The position numbers and the translations under genes were made by a program. From positions 5,983,501 through 6,047,500 of the forward strand of contig NZ_FNTA01000004.1 of NCBI RefSeq assembly GCF_900105055.1: a stretch of DNA of 64,000 nt, in the 5' to 3' direction. The notes beneath the pieces are model-generated. The model worked only from the letters and a program-made list of their open reading frames with translations. It was not told where the DNA came from and did no database searches. This DNA is from Amycolatopsis lurida. GTDB lineage: Bacteria; Actinomycetota; Actinomycetes; Mycobacteriales; Pseudonocardiaceae. Numbering within the stretch: the stretch's first letter is position 1; each line of letters begins with the position of its first letter. This document shows positions 8,852-16,444 of this stretch, in pieces.

Positions 8852-9850
8852 TCACAGATAAGACCACATGTCCGGGGCGGGGCGGTGTAAGCCCTGGTCG
8901 CAGAGGACGACGTCAGGGCGCGCGTCGAAGGCGTATGACAGTTCAATGCAGCAGCCAGGCGGTTCGACATACTCTCCTTGTGGAGTCCTATGTGAACAGC
9001 GAATTCGGGTTTGAGTGCGACGCCTGAACCGCTTTGTTCGAGGCAATCGTTCTTTTTGCTCGTCACTGGCGAAGATCATCCTTTCCCTGCCCTGCTCTAC
9101 AGCTCTCCTTGTCAGTCCGACGAGCTTGCCGGTTGCTTCCCGTATGACGACCTTCTCACCCAGTAGTTCGTTTCCAAGCGCTACCACCCGGTTCGGGCTG
9201 ATTGGCCATATAATGTATGGAGCGTCGTGTAGGCTGGGGCGTACGTTCCCCTTGAAAGGAACTAGAACAGGACTGTCGCAAGTGGTAAAACGGCCTCGGT
9301 TGTCTTGCCAAATCTCTATCTGCTTCGTAGTGAGTACGTCTGCGGCACCCCGCATTGTTTTGAACAAAAGTTCGGTGTGTATCCCTGCTGCGAGATATGG
9401 GTTGCCTGGGTTCTTCATTGACTTGAAACTATGGGGATTTTGGGCGTTGAACCAAGCGTCGTACTGCATCTGTAGTCGTCTTTGCTGCGTGGTTCGCATG
9501 TGCTGCGCGGCTATTGTGACGCTGAGGGAGATCAAATCATCAAAGACTAGAGCATCCGGGTCCTCGATTTGGTTAAGTAAAGTTTGTATCCGTCGAAGCT
9601 CAACGTCCACCGCCCCGAAGAGCAACTCCACGCGGTTGTGGGCAACGCCCTCTTTTCCGGCGACTCGGTAGAAATTCTCTTTAACACAAACATCTGACAG
9701 ACTGATTGGTTTGACTGCGCCTGTGACGGTGTCCAGAGTCCACACCCGTTTACCGTCGAATGACCATTGTCTAAGGTAGGTTTTTGGAACGTAATGATGG
9801 CGTTGACTGGTAGGGTCTGCCGCAGACTGCAAGCTCAGGAGCCTGTCCAT
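8852..9850 (-). CDS. DUF4238-domain protein, apparent insertion in the transfer cluster
   Basis: The motif QRHHYVPKTYLRQWS near the N-terminus is the hallmark of DUF4238, a family of unknown function. A central helical region (LISLSVTIAAQHMRTTQQRR) and the later FTTCDSPVLVPF also fit. The start at 9850 gives 332 residues, puts the motif about 16 residues in, as is usual, and has GGAG about 11 bases upstream. The frame stays open to 10075. The gene is on the opposite strand and is clearly richer in A+T than its neighbours, so it looks like later-acquired cargo inside a conjugation operon. DUF4238 genes often sit in mobile or defence contexts, but no activity should be assumed. Confidence 0.75.
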   Translation of the reverse strand: MDRLLSLQSAADPTSQRHHYVPKTYLRQWSFDGKRVWTLDTVTGAVKPISLSDVCVKENFYRVAGKEGVAHNRVELLFGAVDVELRRIQTLLNQIEDPDALVFDDLISLSVTIAAQHMRTTQQRRLQMQYDAWFNAQNPHSFKSMKNPGNPYLAAGIHTELLFKTMRGAADVLTTKQIEIWQDNRGRFTTCDSPVLVPFKGNVRPSLHDAPYIIWPISPNRVVALGNELLGEKVVIREATGKLVGLTRRAVEQGRERMIFASDEQKERLPRTKRFRRRTQTRIRCSHRTPQGEYVEPPGCCIELSYAFDARPDVVLCDQGLHRPAPDMWSYL

Positions 9851-10253
9851 ATATGCCCGCGCTCCAGTGGGGAGGGACTGACCCCCTCTGGTGATAGGTA
9901 CCTGCCCCCACGGATTTCGGACACGCCTCATGAGTGTCCAGTCGTCCCTGTCGAAAAAATCCGGGTTTATCGGCACGGCAATACGATAGTAGATGACCCA
10001 TGATTTTCGAACTGTGCGAAGCGGGTTGGCTTGCGTTTTCTCGTGGTCGTTTATGGCAGGAGGCGTGTCGCACATCCCGGCGGTTCGCCGTTCAATGAGC
10101 GAGGCCGGTGTCGGCCACGGGGCTCAGTGCATCGAACGCAGCTGGTATAGGCATGCCTCAGGCATGATGCTGAGAGAGCAACTTGCGGTCGGTAGTGCGG
10201 TCGACCTGGCGCTGGCGTACCACGAGGGTGACAGAGTTTTCCCTGTTCAGGCC
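9851..10253 (+). other. stretch without a confident gene
   Basis: Open frames exist on both strands, including an upstream extension of the DUF4238 gene to 10075 and of the following + strand gene to 9993. Neither extension has a ribosome site or protein-like composition. The segment carries a short palindromic patch (GCATGCCTCAGGCATG around 10152-10167). It probably marks the right side of the lower-GC insertion. Confidence 0.4.
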
Positions 10254-10805
10254 ATGTGGGCATGCCCTTCTTGGAACGCCGACTTGTTCCCCCATGGCCG
10301 TCAGGCCATCCAGGGAACCAGCGCGCCGAAGGCGCTCAATGTCCACCATGTACTCAAGGAGCCCGCGCTGTGGTGGGTGACCACAGCTGTGGTCGCGATC
10401 TTGATCGCGGTCGTCGTCCTCCACCGACACTTCCGTTCCCATCACCTCCGCTCCAGAGTCCGTTACGACCTCCTCCCGACCGCCACGTTCGACCCGTCCC
10501 TTCAGGGCGTCCTCGCGTTCGCGCACCAGCTCGGCCGGGTGCGCCCAGTGCACGGCTGGGTGCCGCGCTCCACGGTCGGCGTCCGCGTGCGGTTCAGTAC
10601 GGACGAGGCATTCGGCAAGTTGACCATGAGCGTGGAAGGCCGAGAGTCGATCACTGGCGTGATCAACAAGTTGACCTACCCGGAGGTAGAGATCCGCCGT
10701 AAGGCCGCTGATCAAGGAGAACTCACCTCCCAGGTCGAGGGAGATGTGACCCGGGGCGACGATCGAGGGAGAAGCGACCTCCGTGTGGACGGGGGTTTGC
10801 GATGA
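10254..10805 (+). CDS. membrane-anchored partner of the coupling protein (start uncertain)
   Basis: The certain part begins with a transmembrane helix (VTTAVVAILIAVVVLHRHF, from about 10377). A cytoplasmic domain follows (TFDPSLQGVLAFAHQLGRVRP, then VRVRFSTDEAFGKLTMSVEG) and ends in a hydrophilic tail. Its stop overlaps the ATG of the VirD4-like ATPase gene, which lacks its own membrane anchor. This protein may therefore supply the anchor or N-terminal domain for that ATPase, which is inference from gene order. ATG 10254 is given as start, but GTG 10377 is possible; AAGGAG at 10356-10361 lies somewhat far from it. The 5' end may have been altered by the adjacent insertion. Confidence 0.6.
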   Translation: MWACPSWNADLFPHGRQAIQGTSAPKALNVHHVLKEPALWWVTTAVVAILIAVVVLHRHFRSHHLRSRVRYDLLPTATFDPSLQGVLAFAHQLGRVRPVHGWVPRSTVGVRVRFSTDEAFGKLTMSVEGRESITGVINKLTYPEVEIRRKAADQGELTSQVEGDVTRGDDRGRSDLRVDGGLR

Positions 10806-13009
10806 ATACCTTGCGAGATCTCCTAGGACGGCGGACGGAGGAGAGGTTTCCTGTCGCAGAAGAAACCCAACCGCAGGTGCATACGGCTCGAGCCGAGCTG
10901 GTTCTCGCGCGGCCGGCTCACCTCGCGCTCAAGGCGCTGCCGCTGCGTCCGGACGATCCGCTGCAGGCGTTGGCGAACGCGCTAGGCGACGTCCGGCCGG
11001 ATCTCGGCGAGACGGTTGATGTCTTCCTGGACCTCATCCCGCTGACACCAGCGAGAATCCGTCACCTCGCCCGCCGAGCGGCCACGCATGGCGGAGCCGG
11101 TGGGCGCGCGTTGGTGGACGGGCTCGTCGACGTCGCTGGCGAGTTCGTGCCGACAGCGCGCGGGGCCCGCCGGCCTGCGACGCGAGCGGTCGCGCCGGTA
11201 CCGAACAAGTTCGCCACGGACGAGCCGGTCTTCGCGGTCCAGCTGCTGATCCGGTGCCGTTCGGAGATCCCCGGCCGCGCCGAGGCCCATCTGCGCAGCG
11301 TGATCGGCGCCTTCGACGTCTACCGCGGCGACAACTACTGGCGAGCTCGAGGGCCACGCGTGCTGGGTTGGCATTTCGGCGCGGACACCATCCTGATCCG
11401 CAGGTTCTTCGACCGGCGGTTCCACATCGGCTTGGCCAAACCACGCAGCCGGTCATACGTGACGGCCAGCGAGATCGCGGCGCTGTTGAAGCCGCCATCC
11501 GGACGTTGCCTGTCACCGGTGATCGCCCGCAGCCGGGGCTGGGTCATGCCGGCGCCCAGGGAGATCCCGCGGTACAAGCCAGGCATGGGCCTCGTCCGGC
11601 TCGGCTACGTCACCGACCTCAACGGCGAGGACCGGCTCGTCGGGGTGCCGATCCGCGAGCTGCTGTTCTCGGCGCGGTTCGGGAAGGCCGGCTTCGGCAA
11701 GACCGAGGAAGCGCTCGCGCAGGCGATCGAGATCGCCCGGCTCGGCGGCGGGGTCTGGTTCCTTGACCCGCACGCTGACGGTTGGAAGCGCGCGAAACCG
11801 TATCTCTCGGACCCTGAGCTACGGAATCGGCTGTGGGAGGTCAACCTCGATGTCCGCGGGCGCGACAAGCGGCTGCCCGGCTGGAACCCGCTCAGCATGC
11901 AGGGCTTCTCCGAAGAGGACATCGAGGACCGCGTCGACGCCGTCGTCACCTCGTTTGCCACGGCGCTGGGTTGGGGGGACTCTGCGCCGCGGGCGAAGTC
12001 GATCCTGACCAAGGCGTGCGAGGCGCTTTGCTATCTCGCGATGCGGCTGCCGCCGGAGTGCGCGCCGACGATCTTCCAGATTCCGACGCTCCTCGACGAC
12101 GACGCCTGGCGCGACGAGATCCTGCGCGTCCTGAAGCCGAGCATCCGCCGCTATTGGACGGACTCCTTCACGAAGCTGGCGCCGGACGCGACCACGGTCG
12201 TCACGAACATCATCAACCGGCTGCGCACCAGCCCGACCTTGTCCGCCTTCCTCGGGTCGTCGATCACGACCTACAACGTCCGGTATGCGATGGACGCGGG
12301 GAAGATCGTCTTCGTCTGCACCACCGGCACCGGCGAGACGAACAAGCTGATCACCTCGTTCATGATCTACGACCTGTTCCGCGCCGGCCGCTCGCGCGCG
12401 GACACCCCGGTCGATCAGCGCCGCAGGTGCGACGCCTTCGTCGACGAGCTCGCCGCGGTCGACGGCGCGTCGCGCGGATACCTCGCCGCGATCCTGGAAC
12501 AGCTGCGGAAGTACCGCGTCGCGCTGCACGCGATGAACCAGATGCCCGACCGGCTCGCCCCCGAAACCCGCAGGGCGCTGCTGCAGAACCAGTCGCTCCT
12601 GATGACCAGCGCCGCTGCGATCGACGGCGCCCGGACGGTGGCCCGCGAATACGGCGGTCTCGTCCAGCCCGCGACGATCACCGAACTTGAGCAGTTCCAT
12701 CACGTCGTGACCGTGACGCTCGGCGGCCAGCGCACCACGCCATTCAAGATCCGCGGTCTCCACGTGGACGACGAATTCGCCGAGCACTTCCACCCCGAGT
12801 GGAACGACGACGTTGACCGGTGCCTCGACCGGAACCTGACCCGCAGGCCGATTGGGGAGGTCCTCGACGAACTCGAGGACCTCGATGACCGGATCCTCGA
12901 TGCCCTACGCGGCAACCAGCCGGCCCCTCGTTCGCGGCGCGGGCGGCCTCCGTCCCGCGGGAGTGGCGCAGGCATCGAGCTGCCGGCACCTGAGTCGACG
13001 GTGGAGTGA
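10802..13009 (+). CDS. VirD4/TraG-like type IV coupling ATPase
   Basis: This 735-residue ATPase is the presumed coupling protein that brings the DNA-protein substrate to the channel. The P-loop GKAGFGKT is at residues 294-301 and the Walker B CDAFVDELAAVD has D548-E549. Conserved T4CP-type stretches include LDPHADGW, TSFATALGWGDSA and VALHAMNQMP. The N-terminal 270 residues are a soluble domain without a membrane helix; the overlapping upstream gene provides one. A basic, Pro-rich tail lies beyond residue 700. Together with the VirB4-like ATPase it gives the two motor proteins needed for conjugation of the FtsK/HerA type. Confidence 0.88.
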   Translation: MNTLRDLLGRRTEERFPVAEETQPQVHTARAELVLARPAHLALKALPLRPDDPLQALANALGDVRPDLGETVDVFLDLIPLTPARIRHLARRAATHGGAGGRALVDGLVDVAGEFVPTARGARRPATRAVAPVPNKFATDEPVFAVQLLIRCRSEIPGRAEAHLRSVIGAFDVYRGDNYWRARGPRVLGWHFGADTILIRRFFDRRFHIGLAKPRSRSYVTASEIAALLKPPSGRCLSPVIARSRGWVMPAPREIPRYKPGMGLVRLGYVTDLNGEDRLVGVPIRELLFSARFGKAGFGKTEEALAQAIEIARLGGGVWFLDPHADGWKRAKPYLSDPELRNRLWEVNLDVRGRDKRLPGWNPLSMQGFSEEDIEDRVDAVVTSFATALGWGDSAPRAKSILTKACEALCYLAMRLPPECAPTIFQIPTLLDDDAWRDEILRVLKPSIRRYWTDSFTKLAPDATTVVTNIINRLRTSPTLSAFLGSSITTYNVRYAMDAGKIVFVCTTGTGETNKLITSFMIYDLFRAGRSRADTPVDQRRRCDAFVDELAAVDGASRGYLAAILEQLRKYRVALHAMNQMPDRLAPETRRALLQNQSLLMTSAAAIDGARTVAREYGGLVQPATITELEQFHHVVTVTLGGQRTTPFKIRGLHVDDEFAEHFHPEWNDDVDRCLDRNLTRRPIGEVLDELEDLDDRILDALRGNQPAPRSRRGRPPSRGSGAGIELPAPESTVE

Positions 13010-13012
13010 TCG

Positions 13013-13897
13013 ATGCCGCGACTCGATCCGTTCAAGCGCGAGGCGCTCGTCGTCCTCTACTGGCATCGCATGGTCTCCACCGAGCAGATGGGGCGGATGA
13101 TCGCCCCGGCGACATCGATCCGCACCGTCCAGCACAAGCTCCTTGCCCTACAGGCGGACGGCCTTGCCGACGGCTTGTACCGGCACCACGCTTCCCGGAC
13201 TTGGCATGTCACCGAAAGCGGCGCGGCACTGGTCGAGGAGTCCGGACGAGTGGATGCCCGCCCGTACCGGATCCCGCGGGAGGCCGCGGTGGAACTGCTG
13301 CAGGATCATGCGCTCGACGTCGTCGAAACCGGGCTCGCCTTTGCGGCGGAGGCCCGCCGGCGCGGGGACGAATGCGGGCCGCTGTCCTGGACTCCGGAGG
13401 TCGCGCACCGATTTCGGGATGGCCGTGGACGGCACCAGGGCGTAGTCATCGCGGACGCGGTCCTCGACTACGTCCTCGATGAAGACGGGCGGCGGTCGCA
13501 GCGCACGTTTTTCATCGAGCTCGATCGCGCGACCATGCCCGTCGCCCGGCTGGCGCAGAAGCTCCGCTCCTACGTCCACTACCACGACTACATCCCCGGA
13601 AAGCCGAACTCGGCTGGGCAACCCGCATGGAGAAGCCGGTACGCGCGCTTCCCGCGGCTTCTCATCGTCCTGTCTGGCGCCGCCGAACACGTCCTCGAGC
13701 GTCGGCTCGCGGACCTGCGGGCCTACGCACAAGCGATGCACGGCCTGGCGCTCGCCGAGGATCGCGTGTGCGCACTGGGCACGACCTTGCGGAGGCTCCG
13801 AGACCCCGGGCCGACTGCGGACATCGCGCTGCCGCTGCTCGCCGAGAGCGGCGCACCGGTATCCGTTTTCTGCTGGCCAAAGGCCGGTGAATCGTGA
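13013..13897 (+). CDS. replication-relaxation family protein
   Basis: A 294-residue protein matching the Replic_Relax family (PF13814). It has an N-terminal winged helix (about residues 5-75: LVVLYWHRMVSTEQMGRMI, then TVQHKLLALQADGLADGLY) and a C-terminal alpha/beta region with FFIELDRATMPVARLAQKLR and SYVHYHDYI. Members are found on actinobacterial plasmids and integrative elements and are linked to replication or mobilisation. No conventional relaxase gene is visible in the window, so this is a candidate for the DNA-processing role, which is inference. It begins 4 bp after the coupling-protein gene and overlaps the ParB-like gene. Confidence 0.75.
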   Translation: MPRLDPFKREALVVLYWHRMVSTEQMGRMIAPATSIRTVQHKLLALQADGLADGLYRHHASRTWHVTESGAALVEESGRVDARPYRIPREAAVELLQDHALDVVETGLAFAAEARRRGDECGPLSWTPEVAHRFRDGRGRHQGVVIADAVLDYVLDEDGRRSQRTFFIELDRATMPVARLAQKLRSYVHYHDYIPGKPNSAGQPAWRSRYARFPRLLIVLSGAAEHVLERRLADLRAYAQAMHGLALAEDRVCALGTTLRRLRDPGPTADIALPLLAESGAPVSVFCWPKAGES

Positions 13898-15000
13898 CGG
13901 AGGAGCCAACGCCGGTTGAACTCGTCGAGCAGCTCGGGTTTTCGTCGCGGTTGCGTCAGCGCCGATTCACCTTGCTCCCGTTGCGAGGAGAAGGCGCCCC
14001 CTTCACAGACTTGCAGGGGCGAGCGCCCGGCGACAGCACCGCGCCAGAAGAACTCGCTGACCTGATCTCCTCTATCGCGACCGTCGGCGTCCTTCAGCCG
14101 GTCCTCGTCGAGGAGATGGACGCCGGCGACGACAAGGCCCCCGCCATGAGGCTGACGGCGGGGGAGCGGCGCTTGAGGGCCTGCCGCTGGGGCGCCGTCC
14201 ACAAGCCGGAAAACCCACACTTCACCGCGCTCCCAGCGGTCGTGTGCCCGGGACCGTTGTCGGACGAGGAACGCCGGATCTGGCAGCTGGTCGAGAACCT
14301 CGCGCGCGAGAACCTGCGCCCCGGCGAGCTGGCGGCAGCGCTTGTCCTCGATCGCTGCGCCGTTCTGCTGGGCAAGCTGATCGCACACGGCTACAAAGTT
14401 CCCGCGGACGTCTACGCGATCGATGATCCGATCGCCCGGTTCTCCGCCATGGAGCGGATCCGCGGCGCAGACAAGAAATGCGCGGCGCCATGGTCTCAGG
14501 TTTTGACCCGCCTCGGCCTGCAGCTGACCCCGCGGAAGGCGCGCGAGCTGGTGCGCGCGTTCGCCGAGATGCCCCGCGAGATCGCCGAAGAGATGGACGA
14601 GGCCAAGATCAGCCTCAACACCCGCATCCGGTTCATCGAGCTCAACCGCGGGCGAGCGCAGGCCGCACAGGACATCTGGGCCGCGGTGAAGAAGACCAAC
14701 CGGACGCGGCTGTTGAGCTCGGCCCTGACCGCCGCGGCCGACCCGGCGGTCACTCCGGACGAAGCCATTGCCGAAGCCGAGCAACTGCATGAACAAGCGG
14801 ACAGTGCGCGTGCTGACAAGCTCCGCGCCGACTCGCCAGCGACCGCTGATCCCGTCCCGTTGGTGAATCAACGACTTGTCGACAACACCCTCGCCAGCCT
14901 TCGTCACCTCACCGCCGCGCTGGCTCGCGGTGCTCGGCTCTCCGCGCACGATCTGGCGTCGCTCCGACTTCTGACCGCTCAGCTCAACGGAACGGAGTGA
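13894..15000 (+). CDS. ParB-like nuclease/partition-domain protein
   Basis: A 368-residue protein starting at GTG 13894, overlapping the previous stop. The N-terminal part holds ParB signatures: ELADLISSIATVGVLQPVLV (about residues 53-72), the nucleotide-binding patch LTAGERRLRACRWG (about 87-100) and WQLVENLARENLRPGELAAA (about 130-150). A helical middle resembles the ParB HTH region. The C-terminus (about 270-368) is Ala-rich and likely coiled. It could segregate an episomal form of the element or act as a DNA-binding regulator. No ParA gene is beside it, so a classical partition pair is not evident. Confidence 0.8.
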   Translation: MTEEPTPVELVEQLGFSSRLRQRRFTLLPLRGEGAPFTDLQGRAPGDSTAPEELADLISSIATVGVLQPVLVEEMDAGDDKAPAMRLTAGERRLRACRWGAVHKPENPHFTALPAVVCPGPLSDEERRIWQLVENLARENLRPGELAAALVLDRCAVLLGKLIAHGYKVPADVYAIDDPIARFSAMERIRGADKKCAAPWSQVLTRLGLQLTPRKARELVRAFAEMPREIAEEMDEAKISLNTRIRFIELNRGRAQAAQDIWAAVKKTNRTRLLSSALTAAADPAVTPDEAIAEAEQLHEQADSARADKLRADSPATADPVPLVNQRLVDNTLASLRHLTAALARGARLSAHDLASLRLLTAQLNGTE

Positions 15001-15004
15001 GCCC

Positions 15005-16111
15005 TTGTCCGTATTCCTCGGCCTGCCCACCGACGCAACGCCGGCCGCGCGGTGCGACTGCAGGCGCTGCCCCTGGTACGCGGGAGCCGACGCAGAGCCG
15101 GGTGCGGTGATCGCACCGGTGTGCTCCGGATGCAACTCGGACTGCAGCTACTGCGGTTGCGCACGCGCAGAGACCGTGCAGACGGCAACCGCATGCTCAA
15201 GCTGTCCGATCCGATGCGGTTCCCGAACAGACATCAAGGCGTGGATGGCCGATATCGGAGAAACCCTCGAATTCGACGACGTCGTCCTCCGCAGCCGCTT
15301 GCCCGAAGGCTTGCCCTCCTTCATCCCGCAGGTCGACGGATCCGGCGCCGGCGACCTCGACGCGGCGTTGGGCTGGCCCGCCTACGCCGTCGGTCTTCGT
15401 CGCGTGTTCTCTCCGCAGACGCACGCCATCTACCCGCGGTGGGAGCAAGCAGCGACGGCCGCCGAAGCACTAAGTCTCCCGGCCACAACGCTGACTGTCC
15501 TATCGGGTTACGGAGAGGACCCGCTGGTCGAAGCGTTCTGGACGGCGCGGCACCGCGATCGGTTGCTCGATCGGCTGGCGACGCTCAAGTTCGACCTCGT
15601 CCTGACTCCCAACTACTCGATCTACGGCAACTGGCCGCGCGCCGAACATCTGATCAACATGCGTAGGTCGCTGCTGCTCGCGGAGGAATTTGGCCGGGCC
15701 GGGATGCCGGCCGTCCCGAACCTCTACTGGTTTCGGCTCGAAGACCTCCAGCGGTACGCCGCGTGGATCGTTGACACCGCGCCACCCGCCATCGCGATCA
15801 ACCTCCAGACCGTGCGCGAGAACAAGAACTGGGAAAGCTGGGCGTTGCCCGGTCTCAGCTGGCTCGCGGAAAACATCCCGGCCGGCCTCCCGGTCATCAT
15901 CACCGGACTGTCCCGCCGAGACCGCATCGCCACCGCCGTCGAACTGTTCGGCACCAGGCTGATTCTCATCAGCCAGAACCCGGCGCAGTACGCGCTTCAC
16001 GGAGCCGTGATGACTTCCGAAGGGCGCAAGGACCTGCAAGCCCGCGTCCCGGACGCCTTTGCCAGCTCGGTGCGCTACCTGGCTTCGCTCTTGCCCGAAG
16101 GAGGCAATTGA
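15005..16111 (+). CDS. DUF4417-like protein with an N-terminal cysteine cluster
   Basis: A 368-residue protein with 11 cysteines in the first 71 residues (17, 19, 22, 40, 43, 47, 50, 52, 64, 67, 71), including CSGCNSDCSYCGC. This points to zinc or iron-sulfur binding. The rest resembles DUF4417 proteins of phages and mobile elements, with alternating beta/alpha elements such as KFDLVLTPNYSIYGNWPRAE, AGMPAVPNLYW and GLPVIITGLSRRD, as in a TIM-like barrel. TTG 15005 has GGAG 7 bases upstream. The gene is coupled to its neighbours in the transfer operon. Function is unknown; a radical-SAM-like or nucleic-acid role would be a guess. Confidence 0.6.
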   Translation: MSVFLGLPTDATPAARCDCRRCPWYAGADAEPGAVIAPVCSGCNSDCSYCGCARAETVQTATACSSCPIRCGSRTDIKAWMADIGETLEFDDVVLRSRLPEGLPSFIPQVDGSGAGDLDAALGWPAYAVGLRRVFSPQTHAIYPRWEQAATAAEALSLPATTLTVLSGYGEDPLVEAFWTARHRDRLLDRLATLKFDLVLTPNYSIYGNWPRAEHLINMRRSLLLAEEFGRAGMPAVPNLYWFRLEDLQRYAAWIVDTAPPAIAINLQTVRENKNWESWALPGLSWLAENIPAGLPVIITGLSRRDRIATAVELFGTRLILISQNPAQYALHGAVMTSEGRKDLQARVPDAFASSVRYLASLLPEGGN

Positions 16112-16434
16112 TGCAGCGGACACTTTGGATCCTGCTCGGCTGGTCGACCGAGTACGGTGCCGCCACGACCGTCGTCGCGGTGCTCGGTATCGATCAGGGA
16201 GACGACGGCGGGATCGACCGGCACATCGAATGGGTCCCGCGGGAGTATCAGCGTTGCCTCACGTGGCGCGAACGCATCGCTTCTACCCCAGTAGATGAAC
16301 TTCCTGCACACATTGAGATCTGGGAACACTCGCTCACCGCACCCGCCGCCCGGGTCGACCTTGTTCCGTCGGCACCCGATCTCGGTGCCGCTGTTCAGTA
16401 CCAGCTCGACGACCTGCTCGGTCACACCGGCTGA
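16111..16434 (+). CDS. hypothetical protein
   Basis: A 107-residue protein beginning at ATG 16111, which overlaps the TGA of the DUF4417-like gene. The N-terminus (TLWILLGWSTEYGAATTVVA) is mildly hydrophobic, and the rest is acidic and soluble. No domain was recognised. It lies 10 bp before the kinase-like gene and could be an accessory or chaperone for that large protein, but nothing in the sequence shows this. Confidence 0.55.
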   Translation: MQRTLWILLGWSTEYGAATTVVAVLGIDQGDDGGIDRHIEWVPREYQRCLTWRERIASTPVDELPAHIEIWEHSLTAPAARVDLVPSAPDLGAAVQYQLDDLLGHTG

Positions 16435-16444
16435 TCGAGTCTCC

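Noticed and set aside
10802..13009. TraB/FtsK-type double-strand DNA translocase of actinobacterial integrative elements
   Set aside because: The ATPase has VirD4/TraG-like sequence and sits with VirB4- and VirB6-like genes, so a type IV secretion system fits better than TraB-type transfer.
13723..15135. 470-codon open frame on the minus strand
   Set aside because: It is antisense to the ParB-like gene and parts of two neighbours. The + strand frames carry clear family motifs and overlap-coupled starts.
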